Position numbers and translations under genes: made by a program. The notes below the pieces were generated by a model. It was not told where the DNA came from and ran no database searches. It saw only the letters and a list, made by a program, of their open reading frames with translations. 64,000 nucleotides of DNA from Sanguinoderma infundibulare (Eukaryota > Basidiomycota > Agaricomycetes > Polyporales > Polyporaceae): positions 930,001-994,000 of the forward strand of contig JAVLRN010000012.1 of NCBI GenBank assembly GCA_032821775.1, in the 5' to 3' direction. Below are positions 48,869 to 59,469 of this stretch, piece after piece (positions within the stretch are counted from its first letter, which is position 1; every line of letters starts with the position of its first letter).

Positions 48869-50085
48869 ACTGCGGAATCGCAGTAAGCTCACGCACATGA
48901 TGGCATATGGCGACGTCAGGAATGGAGGAGACGCTTGAGCGATTGGATGGATTTTCGAGTCGGGCGATGTGTCGTTATAAGATGTTGTATCATTGGATAC
49001 CAGTGCTATGGAAATGACAGGAACCTACGGGAAACCGAGGACTAAAGCTGTTTTAGTCAGGAGACGACACTTTGCGCTGAGGCGGTGTATCCTGGTGTAT
49101 ATAACGCTGCAGGGGTGGAGGAGGGAGATTGAGCATTCTCGTCTCATCCACGGTAACTATCGTCTGGGGTACTTGACGCGCGACCTGCCCACTCTCGTCC
49201 CCGCCGACAAAGGGCTTCTGTGCACCTGAGCCAGCGAAGCCGCGGAACACCAAATATGGGAAAGGGACATCGATCTTCTGACGTACATGGCCCTTGGGGA
49301 AGGCAGGAGGGATCTCGACAGCCGACGGCCTGCCTGCTCTCTCCTTCTTCCCCCACCCCGGTCCCTGGACGACGAGAACCTCGGTCGCCGAGAACAACGG
49401 TCAGCCGCGAAGAGTGATGCGGTGGCAGCAGACGCTCCGTGACTTAACAAGGACCGATGATCACGACGCGCAGCGCCCATGAAGCGGGGGGCCAGATTCC
49501 GTCAAGGTGATTATGGAGGAAGTGGGCCAAGGTGAGTCGTACGATGGAACGGTGTTTTCCCACTCTCCTGCGCAGGTTTGTGAGACCGGAAGGACGTCCT
49601 CGAGGATCAGCCACGCCGGGGCGTCCCCTTGGGCCATCGAGGCGGATCCAGTGCCTGCCGCGACGTCCGACTCGGAGTCGAAAAGCGGCGCGTGGGACGG
49701 TGGTACGACGACAGGGCATGCAGACGAGGTGAGTGGAGGTTGTACGACCAGAGCCTGGCTGCATATGATCAGTGATGGCGCAAGAGGAAGACGGGTCGAG
49801 TGTGGGCTGCGGAGGCTTCGGGGCCGTCGGGGAGAAAGCGAGGCCGAGAGAAGGCCGGAGTTCGAGATAAGATGAAGCGCATCTAATCAGATGACACGGC
49901 TGAGCTGACCTGGCTGTCAAAATTCGATCAGTGGGACGACTTTGAGGCGCGCGCTTGGAATATAAGCTTCGCCCATGGACGCACCAAACCTCATCCTCGT
50001 CGCCTCCGACGCACCCCGCCGGCTCGCTGTCTCCAGTTAGACGTCTTTGGCCCAGTCTAGCAGCCGCACCTCCTCCCCGTCCGCC
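48869..50085. other. Unresolved region upstream of ERG3; possible unknown gene on the minus strand
   Basis: 1.2 kb. On the minus strand there are two coding-like stretches. One reads 'EIPPAFPKGHVRQKIDVPFP' and 'VFRGFAGSGAQKPFVGGDES' at about 49180-49300. The other reads 'APLFDSESDVAAGTGSAS' and 'LILEDVLPVSQTCAGEWENT' at about 49530-49690. I could not link them with clear splice sites, nor recognise a family, so they may be chance ORFs. The right end is the ERG3 promoter. Confidence 0.25.
49961..49966 (+). promoter_or_regulatory. TATA box (TATAAG) of the ERG3-like gene
   Basis: It lies 125 bases before the start codon at 50086, which fits a fungal promoter with a 5' UTR of about 90 bases. Confidence 0.5.
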
Positions 50086-51315
50086 ATGGACATCGTCCTC
50101 AACCTCGCCGACGACTACCTGCTCGATAGGGCATGGGCCGCGCTTCTTCCAGTGTCCGCGTTCACAACTGAAATCTCGAATGCGGCCGGCCTATATAACG
50201 CCTCTTCTCACGTCTCCCTCCCGGCTTCACAGCCCTCCGCCTGGTCACAGCTCATATCCTACATTCCCCATCCACCACTCCCCGATGAACTCCTCACTGC
50301 ACCGCTCGTCGACCACGCGTCGGTCGCGTCAGCGTGGCCGCGCGACTACCTACCACGCCAGACCATTTCCCTCATCGCCATCACTCTCGTCGGCATCCAC
50401 CTCCTCTATTTCATCTTCGCCGGCATGTCCTACAAGTATATTTTTAATCATGAGATGATGAAGCACCCCCGCTTCCTCAAAAACCAGGTTAAGCTCGAGA
50501 TCCAGAGCAGTCTCAAGGCTTTCCCAGGCATGACCCTTCTTACCGTGCCCTGGTTCGTGGCCGAGGTTCGAGGATACTCGAAGCTATACGATGACGTCTC
50601 CGAGTATGGTTGGTTTTACTTCTTCTCCTCGATCATGCTGTGAGTCCTTGTGAAGTCTTCGTTTTGGAACTGGTCTGAGCCCTCACTTTCTTTCTAGCTT
50701 CCTTGTCTTCACCGACTACTGCATCTACTGGGTCCATCGCTGGGAGCATCACCCCATTTGCTACAAGTGGCTTCACAAGCCCCACCACAAGTGGCTGAGT
50801 GAGTGTCTTCCTAGTCAGTCTCCCTGTTCGTCTCTCATAGACGCGAATGGTTTGCCAGTCCCCACTCCCTTTGCTTCGCACGCGTTCCACCCTCTGGATG
50901 GCTACCTCCAGTCTGTGCCCTACCATCTCTTCATCCACCTGTTTCCCCTCCACCGCCAGCTCTACCTCTTCCTCTTTTTTTGCGTCAACGTCTGGTCCAT
51001 CCTCATACACGACTCTGATATGATCACCGGCCACCCGCTCGAGACGGTCATCAACGGCCCCGCGCACCACACCCTGCACCATCTCTACTTCACCGTAAAC
51101 TACGGCCAGGTGCGTTTGTTGAATTGCTGGATATGGCTTGCCCGAGTCGTACGACAGCTGGGGCTGATGACATCATGTGGCGTCTACAGTACTTCACGTG
51201 GGCGGACCGCATGGGCAACTCGTACCGGCAGCCGCTCTCCGAACTCGACCCGCTTCTCGAAATCCAGGCCGCCGAGGCCAAGAAGCAAAAGACGGCCCTG
51301 GGCAAGGACCAATGA
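50086..51315 (+). CDS. ERG3: C-5 sterol desaturase (Erg3)
   Basis: Endoplasmic reticulum di-iron enzyme that introduces the C-5 double bond in ergosterol synthesis. It starts [21 protein letters not shown] transmembrane segment is '[20 protein letters not shown]', then '[20 protein letters not shown]'. The three His boxes are present: HRWEHH (in '[20 protein letters not shown]'), HKPHH just after it, and HTLHH (in '[19 protein letters not shown]'). The tail reads '[20 protein letters not shown]' and ends 'KTALGKDQ' at 51315. Four exons, with introns near 50642-50697, 50800-50858 and 51109-51189. Length of about 350 residues matches the family. Confidence 0.95.
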
Positions 51316-52245
51316 GTGGACGTGCACGACCGCGGCCGCGGTCGGGTGCGTATAGACCCTCGTTCTCCTTCCACCCTCGCCACCTTGTGCATATGTTGTT
51401 TATTTTACGATAACTTGCTACGATCGACCGCTCGTCATATCAAGCACCAAATGTATATTACTACTAGTCACAGTTGGAGACGACCCGTTCCTCGCAGCCC
51501 TCCGCGGATAGCATGGGCTGGGCGAGGGTGCGCATCATACGTTGTTAATGTAGTGGGGGAGGAGAATCTAATTAGCTGCTAGCGCCAGAGTACGTGCGCG
51601 GTCGTGTATAGCCATCTAATGCATGTCTTGCTATCCATCGCTTTCCATCATCCATCAGTCAATTGTGTGTCTTGGCCGCGATTTGCGAAGTCCGAGTCCG
51701 ACTCTGTCGGCCGCTGAGTCAACGCGGCGATATGGTCATTCGACCTTCTCTCAAATTCAATGCATGCCCATATGATCCCCTCTCCACGTCGGTGTTGTCG
51801 CTGTTTGTCATTTGACATACTCAGCCGCGGGGGGGTTAACCCTAGCCCTCGCAGAGAATGTTTCGCAAAACGGACAGCAATTGGCATAGCGGTGGACAGG
51901 AAGAGAGGCTCGGGAGTGCTATGTATAAGTAGGATGACAAAATACAATGTAAACTCGACAAGGTGCACGATGACAATGGGGGAAAGTGAAGGTACAGTGG
52001 ATGGTAGGTAACAGGCAGAACCCAGGCTCGCTGCCCTCTAGATTCCTAGCGCGCCGCGCGACTCGGATACGCTTTTATCGACTCGTTCCTCTCGTGCCCG
52101 CTCGAGCTTCTCATACACACGCACATCCACATGCGCACACATTTGAAATCTCGACCTCCCCCCACTCGCTCGCTCCTCCTACACGGGAAGGGATGCGCCG
52201 CAGCCCCGGGCGACGGTACCGGGAGACACGCGATGCGCGTGGGCT
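51316..52245. other. Intergenic region between convergent genes, no gene seen
   Basis: 930 bases between the stops of ERG3 and the GLE2/RAE1 gene. It should hold both 3' UTRs. ORFs here are short and lack motifs. Confidence 0.45.
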
Positions 52246-53761
52246 TCACCGCTTCTGCGGCTTCCGCTTCACCTCATCGTCCTTGCATGCGTGGAGCATG
52301 AGCTTGTTCGGATGGCCGGGCGTCATGCCCGAGTGGCCCTTGGACCAGTCGTACGAGACGGCGTACGCGAAGATCGTGCCGGAGCGGTTGAACGTCGAGC
52401 ACGGTACCGGGCCCGGGGCGGGTTCGAAAGCTGCGAATCGAGGAGAATGAGTTCAAACTTTACCAGGCTGAGGAACTCATTTGGGGCACAGGTTACGTAC
52501 ACTTGAGACGCGTGCGCGCGTCCTTGTCCCAGAAGTTGATTGTGCCGTCGGAACCTTTACGTGAGGTCTCGTGAGCGCGCTCGCGAAGGGAATACAGATG
52601 GGGAAACCGGCGGATCTGGAGCTTACCACAGGTGGAGAAGGTCCCATGAACAGGGTGGAAGGAGATGTCATTGACGGCGAAGACAAGGGACTGATCCTTG
52701 GTGGCGGGAGTCTGGTCACGGCGGTGACATTTGAAGGAGAAGTTGTTCGTGGAATCCTTGTCGTCGACGTACCTGTACATTGGTCACGTTAACGAGGATG
52801 AAGATTATCGGGGAGGACTCAACACGCACTGAATGGCTACACGTCCCTCAATGCTACCCACGGCGAAGCCATTTGAGCTGGGGAAGGCGGCGACTACACG
52901 AGTCTGCCATTTGAGTGGGGACACGAGAGTCTGGATTCGCGCAAAAAAGCAGTCAAATGAACGTAAATCGTTGGATTTAGTAGTACGACTGACCTTGAAG
53001 GGCGTGGTAGGGTTCTGGAGGTTGAACACCTGGATGTGGCGCTCTGCGGTGCCTACAACCATCAATGGGTACGCAACATCGAACGTATAGCAACGCTCTG
53101 GGAGTTGTACTGTAGACACGGGGTTCGGTGTGCGCAAGTCCCAGTACTGCGAGGGGACGGGGAAGGGGGTCAGTACGCACAAGCAGAGCACAGCTGCAGC
53201 ACACACCTTGATCGTCTTGTCCCAGCTACCGGTCGCAAGCACGCCGCCCTGCGGCGACTCTATCCACTTCACGACACGAATCGGCGCGTCGTGCTGGGCC
53301 ACCTGCGAGGACTGCCCGGTGGTCACGTCGAACAGCCGCCCCGCATTGTCTGCGCCGCCAGAGATGATCTTCGAACCATCCTGCAAATGCGCACCCTCGT
53401 TCATTTCCTGTGCATATGACGTCGTACAACTGCTTCACGTACCTTGTTCCAACATACACTCAACACTGGCCCCTGGTGGGGATACATCGCCTTGCCCTGC
53501 GTCTGCCCGTTCGCGCCGACTTCGTAAATTCGTACCTATTGATCGCAAACCACGCGTCAAGGCTTTCCGCTCGGCATCACGCGTCACCATAGTCGTCGGA
53601 CGTACATTGCTGTCCCAGGAGCCGACGGCGAGGTAGTCAGCGGTAGGCGAGAATGCGATGGTGGAAATGGAATCAGTCGGCGGGTCAGCGACTTCGATGT
53701 CCTTGTCCGCTGCTGTGTTTGCGGGGAGGGTGTTCGACGTCGAGGGGCCGAAAAATGACAT
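52246..53761 (-). CDS. GLE2: Gle2/Rae1-like mRNA export WD-repeat protein
   Basis: Beta-propeller protein that docks mRNPs at the nuclear pore by binding the GLEBS motif of a nucleoporin (Nup98/Nup116 type). It starts [10 protein letters not shown]. The blades are visible in order: '[20 protein letters not shown]', '[20 protein letters not shown]', '[20 protein letters not shown]', '[14 protein letters not shown]', '[20 protein letters not shown]', '[20 protein letters not shown]' and '[20 protein letters not shown]'. Next come '[17 protein letters not shown]', '[17 protein letters not shown]' and the C-terminus '[20 protein letters not shown]', ending 'KRKPQKR' at 52246. About seven short introns. 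Order and length (about 350 residues) match the family well. The in-frame ATG six bases earlier is also possible. Confidence 0.95.
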
Positions 53762-54058
53762 TCTCACTCCAGCTCAGCGTGCAAGTTGTGAGCGATAGCG
53801 AGAAAAGGGGGACAAGGCGGAGGCGACAGTGGAACAAAGCGCGGAGAGGGCGGGGCCGACTCGGACATGCGACTCACTGTTCACTTCCATCGCTCGTGAC
53901 CTTGTGCCACAAATGGAAATCACACATGGTCACACCCCGCCCTCCAGCCTATTACGGTCAAGATCAACTCTAGGCATCCTCTACTGATCAACGAAGACAA
54001 AACGACTTGGAAAATGTTGATTGTGCCGGAGTCGCAGAGAAGACACATAAAAATACTC

Positions 54059-54140
54059 CGACCAACCTGGGATTCGAACCCAGAATCTTCAGCTAACAAG
54101 GCACCGGAAACTGACGCCTTAACCATTAGGCCAGTCGGCC
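54059..54140 (-). tRNA. tRNA-Arg (anticodon CCG) with a 9-base intron
   Basis: Read on the minus strand. The acceptor stem GGCCGAC (54140-54134) pairs with GTTGGTC (54066-54060), with discriminator G at 54059. The D arm is GCCTAATGGTTAAGGC. The anticodon stem TCAGT/GCTGA holds anticodon CCG at 54107-54105. A 9-base intron (54103-54095) follows position 37. The T arm CTGGG-TTCGAAT-CCCAG is perfect. The order and sequence resemble eukaryotic tRNA-Arg(CCG). A T-rich terminator follows on the minus strand near 54055-54049. Confidence 0.9.
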
Positions 54141-56144
54141 GATGCAGTGGAGCCCGTTGTCAAGTACCCATGTACTGGTGCACTGGAGCATCCTCTTCGA
54201 AAGTCAACTTGTAAGTTGTGGGGATTGATGCCAGTCGTGTCTGACCACTCTCAGAGCTGTGGAGGGGGAATTGGCTTAAGTAGTCTGGTGAAGGGAAGAG
54301 CGATCTTGCGCAACATTGATGAGCGGGGCCATTGACAGTTGGAGTATATATGTATATGTACCTTCGAGTTAGCCCAAACTGCAACGGAGCTTCAGACCAC
54401 TTACTGCTTGAACAAGCGCATCGTCATGCCAGTCAGCCAATCCCACGGCCCCTACAACCTCCCTCCAGCAAGCCGGACGGGACATCGGTGACTTGACGTA
54501 CAACTCCCGCGCTCAGACAGTGCCACGGTCAACGAGAGCACCGACCCCGAGACCCAGCCTGTGGGTGCTCGTGGGGCGGACAATCAGTCCACAGGTTGCA
54601 GCTTCGAGAAGGAGGATCAGGAGACGCCGTGATCTGACGACGTGGGTCGCATTCCCAGAGGTGAGGCACCTCTATTTCATGCGGACGAGTTCATGAAGTC
54701 TAACGGACATATTGAAGGTGAAGTGAACAGCCTGCTGTCGAGCGCCACAACCGAGGAGAAGAACGCCTCCCGGAACACGCGTGGTGATGTCGAACCCAGG
54801 ACCGGGACATCGAGTTAGGTGGGACCTCCGCAGAGACAGGAAAGACCGCCATCCCCCTGCAGCAAGGTCATTTACGGTCTGCCTAGTGGAGACAGAGATG
54901 TAGGAGGGAGTGTTTGCTTGTTTCACTTGTATGTCTGAAGGATTGCAATTGGGTCTTCCTGTTACCAAAGGCGTTGTATGGTGGCGTTTTTGCGGTGCGT
55001 GTTACAGTTAATTTGGCAAGGGGGCCCATGAGGATGTGGTCTTGTGAGCGTTGTATGAAGAGCTCCTCTGCGATGAAAGCAGTTCATGTCACTTGTTCAG
55101 ATGGGTAGAGCGGCGTCGCCGTGGCGGGGGAACTACGCAGATATCTCTTGCTCCATTCGCGCGTCGCTCTCAGGTTATGCAGCAGTCCTGACTGGCGCCA
55201 ATGGGCGGTGGGAGCAAGTTGCGGAAACGCATGCTCACGAAAGGGTCCCGTCTGTTGAGTAGATCGATCCGCATCGGCGGCGAAGAGTACGTCTTCGAGG
55301 GACTTGGCAGTTTGGGGAGTAGTGGTGCCTCGTGTTGGTCTGATAATTGCTGCACGACGGTCGATCAGCTTGCGATCCAAGGAACGCTGTAACGAAGAAC
55401 AACAGGGCATACCTCGCACGACGACTACGATCTTCCCAAGGTCACAATTACGATGCGCAGATAACGAAAGTGTTCATAATGAACAGCCATGAAGCCGGCG
55501 GAATCTGCTTTGAATTACCGAGGAACCGAGAACGACGGCGTACGCCAGCAAGCCGGGTACTATATACGTAACAGCAGAGCATCCAACGATCCACTCGCGT
55601 AAAGCACGTTGGGCCAAAGTGGAGGAGTTTGGCGTACAATTGTTGGCAGTAAGTACGATGAGGTGCCTTCGAAAATGATATGGAGCACTGCAGATGCTGG
55701 AGACGAGGACACTGAAAGCGCTGCAAAAACTTCCAGGGCCGTGGATTCATTCCGAGGCGCAGTACTGTATGTCGCTGAGTGGGAATGAGGACAGGGCATG
55801 ACTGCATCGTGAATGCGACCGAAGGGGAGGCATGCATAATGACGGCATCCAATAAATGGTCCGGACAGGCGACGTTGTGGGCATAGTAGCGGTGGGGGTA
55901 AGAAGGAGTGGGCGAGAGATAAGGCGGGTAAGCACCAGGCAAGCCGCGCGTTATAAGTGCGGTAAACGGAGATTTGGAAGGCGCTGCCCGACCCGACCGG
56001 CGCGCCACCGCGTCAAGTGCCCTGGTCGAAATCGAACCGGTCCCAACCCCTCTAGGCCTCCCTCCCTCCTCCACGACGTCCCGCCTCCCCTGACGCCGCG
56101 CGCATCCCTCTCTCTCTCCCTCGTTGCCGTCCCTCGTCTGTGCG
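54141..56144. other. Gene-poor stretch of 2 kb, no gene seen
   Basis: The longest stretch in the window without a supported gene. ORFs of up to 274 codons exist on the minus strand (about 55448-56272), but their translations are irregular and without motifs. The last 120 bases (56040-56144) are pyrimidine-rich and serve as the promoter and 5' UTR of the sirtuin gene. I saw no transposon proteins or terminal repeats. Confidence 0.45.
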
Positions 56145-58993
56145 ATGACGGCGTTCCTGCCGCTCGATGCGGCCGCACAGTTCCCGCCGTCGCCGGCGTT
56201 TCTCGTGCCCTCGCCCGACCCGGTCGGCCATGTCAAGCGGGTCATTAAGACAGTCCTCAAGGCGCGCCGCATCGCTGTCGTGTGCGGTGAGTGACCATGG
56301 TGGTTCTCGCCTCGGGCGCACGCTGATCCTTGTGCGCGGTGCTTGCATTCATGCTCTCGGCGCAGGTGCGGGCATCTCCGTGCAAGCTGGGATTCCTGAT
56401 TTCAGATCGTCGGAGGGGCTCTTCCAAACCTTGAAGAAGGACCACCCGACACTTAGCTCGGGCAAGGACCTTTTCGATGCGTCGGTTTTCAACGTGAGTC
56501 CTGCTGAATTGCGGCGTGGACTTGTAGAGTGTGGGGTGGAATTGAGGGGATGTTGTCATGGTCGCTCCTGCATTGGCGACGACGCCGCGCGGCACTTCGC
56601 GTGGCGTAGGGCCTCATGCGGGCGACGTGGCCTTCGACGGTTTATCGGAAGAACCACGCAGTTCGCCATGTCCGAAGAAGAGTTCGCTCAGGGCGCCCTC
56701 TGGCGATACTAGTGCTGGGGTGCTCCAACGGCCCATCGGAAGTGGCCGTGATCTCTGCGTCGACGAATACCGTTCCCAAGCGGACTGTTCAATGCTTCAG
56801 TTTTCCTCCGTCATAACTTGGGGCGTGGTCTCTTTCCTGAGGGAAAGCTACTGAGCTGTTACAATCCACTCCTTGCGACCGCAATGTCTTCTCAGTTCAT
56901 TGTACGCTTCCCTGGACTTCACATTGTAACGCAACAGTCCGTTTTCGAATGTTGGTCACTCACACGAACGCATACAGTCTGAAGACACAACGTCACTCTT
57001 CTGCCAAATGATTGCGCAACTGTCGCAACTGTCAGATGCAGCCGAACCCACGGCATTCCATCGATTCCTCCGAGTTCTCGACGACCGTCGTCGCCTCCTT
57101 CGGGTGTACACGCAAAACATCGACGCCCTCGAGGAGAAGTCGGGCCTCACGTTTGGGGTTCCCGAGCTAGACATCAAGCGGGCTAAGCCTCGTTCTAGCA
57201 AGGGGAAGGCCCCTGCCCCTGATGCGCCTCCAGCGGAGAGCCACTCTGCTGAAGTGCCTCGACCTGATGAGCCTTCTACGAGCCGACTCCCATCACCCCC
57301 AGTGGAAACTCCGAAATGTATCCCGCTCCACGGCACCCTTCAGCTAATGCACTGCATAACGTGTACGCATTCATATCCTCTGCGCGACTACATCGACTCT
57401 CTGGTTTCGGGCACGCCCCCTCCCTGTCCTCAATGCACTGCCCTCGAGGAAACACGGCAACTGATCGGAAAGCGGTCCCGCGGCGTTGGGAAGCTACGAC
57501 CAAGCGTCGTGCTTTACAACGAAGACCACAAGGACGGAGAAGAGGTAGGCAACGTCGTCCGCAAGGACTTGATGGGTAGTTCGAAGGGCAAGGGCCGCGC
57601 CGGAGCTGATCTGCTCTTAGTCGTGGGCACAAGCCTCCGCGTCCCGGGAACGAAGCGCATCGTGCGCGAGTTCTCGAAGGCCGTGCGATCCCGGCATGCC
57701 GCGGTGAACACACCCCCAGACCCGCCTACAGACGAGCCGACAACATCTGCCCACGGTCTCGTGACGCCAACGCCTTCTCCGCGTCGCTCCCCGGCGGAGG
57801 ACGAGGAGCCCCCCGTGCGGACGATTTACTTGAACTTAGACTTTCCGGTGCCGACGAGGGAATGGGAGGGGGTGTTTGACGTGTGGATACGGGGAGACGC
57901 ACAATCTTTTGCCGAGATGGTCCATGAGGAGCTAGAGAAGGAGGAGCAGGTGAAGGAAGCGGCGAAGGAGCGCAAACGGAGGAGAGAGGAGGCCGCTGCC
58001 GAGAGCGCGAGGTTAGCGGAGGAACGCGAGGGGAACGGGGAGGAGACGGCGGTGCAAACCGAAACGTCCCCGCAGAAGAAGGGAAAGAAGAGGAAAGAGC
58101 AGACGATCTCAGAGGACGACGCAAACGTTGAGGGTCAACGTAAACCGGTGAAGAAGCGGAAAATGGGTAATCCACCACTCTCACCTGTGTCTCGCCCTTC
58201 GAAGACGGAGCAGAAGAGAGAGAAGGGCAAGAAGGCTCCTTCGTCGAAGGTCCGGAAGCAAGACGCGACGCTTCCTACCCCGCCTCCATCGCGTGACGAC
58301 CCGAAGCGACTTGTTATCAAACTTCCTCCTCGTTCCAAGCCGTTCCCAGTGGTAGTCATATCGACGCTCCCCCATCCAGTCCTTGAACGCGGCCCATCCT
58401 CATCCTCCCTGTCCAGTTCTCCGGTTTCGACGTGCAACTCTTCGCCGAGGCTCTCGAAGACAAGCAGTGTGATGACCCAATCGTCCTCTGGCTTGACCAC
58501 CCCGCCTTCGCCGGCTCACGACGACGATGACGACGACAATTCGCGATACGACATGTCGCGGTTAAGCAGTTCCCTCTCACAGATCGGTTCCTCTCCCCCT
58601 TCATCACCCTCCAAAATGCCGTGTCGGTCAACGCCTCCCAGAACCACGAGGTCTATTAGCGGGATGACACAAGACTCTTCCCCACTTTCCTCAGTTCCTC
58701 CCTCGCCCCCTCCCTTGTCTCAGGAGGTGTCGCCTCCGCCGTCCCCGTCCCCTTCACCACGCAAGAAGCGGAAGACGTCAAACAGTCTAACGAGCCTTGT
58801 GGATTATCGTATGAGCAATCGCCAAGGTACAAGACCGATCTGTCGATACGATAGCCGACAGTTACACGACGTGGAGGGGCCTGTCGATGTCGAAGGACTG
58901 AGCGATCGCGAGGAAGATTCCCCGCCGTCGGAGAGCCGCTTACCAGAGTCGTACATGAGGTCGAAGCCAATACGGCGTAGAATCGTAACGTGA
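56145..58993 (+). CDS. Sirtuin (NAD-dependent protein deacetylase), Hst3/Hst4-like, with a long C-terminal tail
   Basis: 761 residues in three exons (56145-56286, 56366-56493 and 56978-58993; the phases add up). It starts MTAFLPLDAAAQFPPSPAFL. The NAD-binding motifs are GAGISVQAGIPDFRS (exon 2) and 'YTQNIDALEEKSGL'. The catalytic His is in 'CIPLHGTLQLMHCITC', and the zinc Cys pairs are CITC and CPQC. 'PSVVLYNEDH' and 'LLLVVGTSLRVPGTK' complete the core, and 'IYLNLDFPVPTREWEGVFDV' ends the catalytic domain at about 57880. The order, including the long gap before the His motif, fits class I Hst3/Hst4, which deacetylate histone H3 K56 in yeasts. The last 360 residues are a charged, then Ser/Pro-rich tail with Lys/Arg clusters (likely nuclear signals). 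The second intron, 484 bases, is very long for this genome. Confidence 0.92.
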
Positions 58994-59469
58994 AAGTTGG
59001 GCATCCATCCGCTCGCACACTCGCATTCGTCCACCTCCGATTGACACAACACATACACGCATCCGCACCTGCACATCACTAGCATCGCATTCATACACTG
59101 GCGGGACCGTGATTGGACTCGTCGACCCACGCACTGATTCGGAGTTACTTATGTTTATTTTGTACCCCCTCGCCCACCATCCGTCAACCCATCCAGTATG
59201 TATACGCACGCACGCACACATACTTGTATCATCCTGTACTGCTCATTGAACTTTCTACGAATACGGTATCGTCTCTAATCTATTTAATTCGAGCCTCCAC
59301 TAGACTCCCCGTCCGAGTTGTGCAACCTGTTTGAATGCATGTTGTGCCCGCTGTAGGGGTTCATGACAAGTCATTAAATCCGCGAGGGCGTGAAGAATAG
59401 GGCTATCTGTACATCTGTTCCGGAAACATGGGTCATGGATACAAGCGTAGCCCTTGGACAAACGGAATA
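58994..59469. other. Intergenic region, no gene seen
   Basis: 476 bases between the sirtuin stop and the 3' end of the P450 pseudogene (convergent). Confidence 0.4.

Noticed and set aside
49444..49920. 158-codon minus-strand ORF between the iminopeptidase and ERG3
   Set aside because: It has no family motif, and competing frames over the same bases look equally or more protein-like. Not listed as a gene.
55448..56272. 274-codon minus-strand ORF upstream of the sirtuin gene
   Set aside because: Its composition is irregular and it has no motifs. It overlaps the sirtuin first exon on the other strand.
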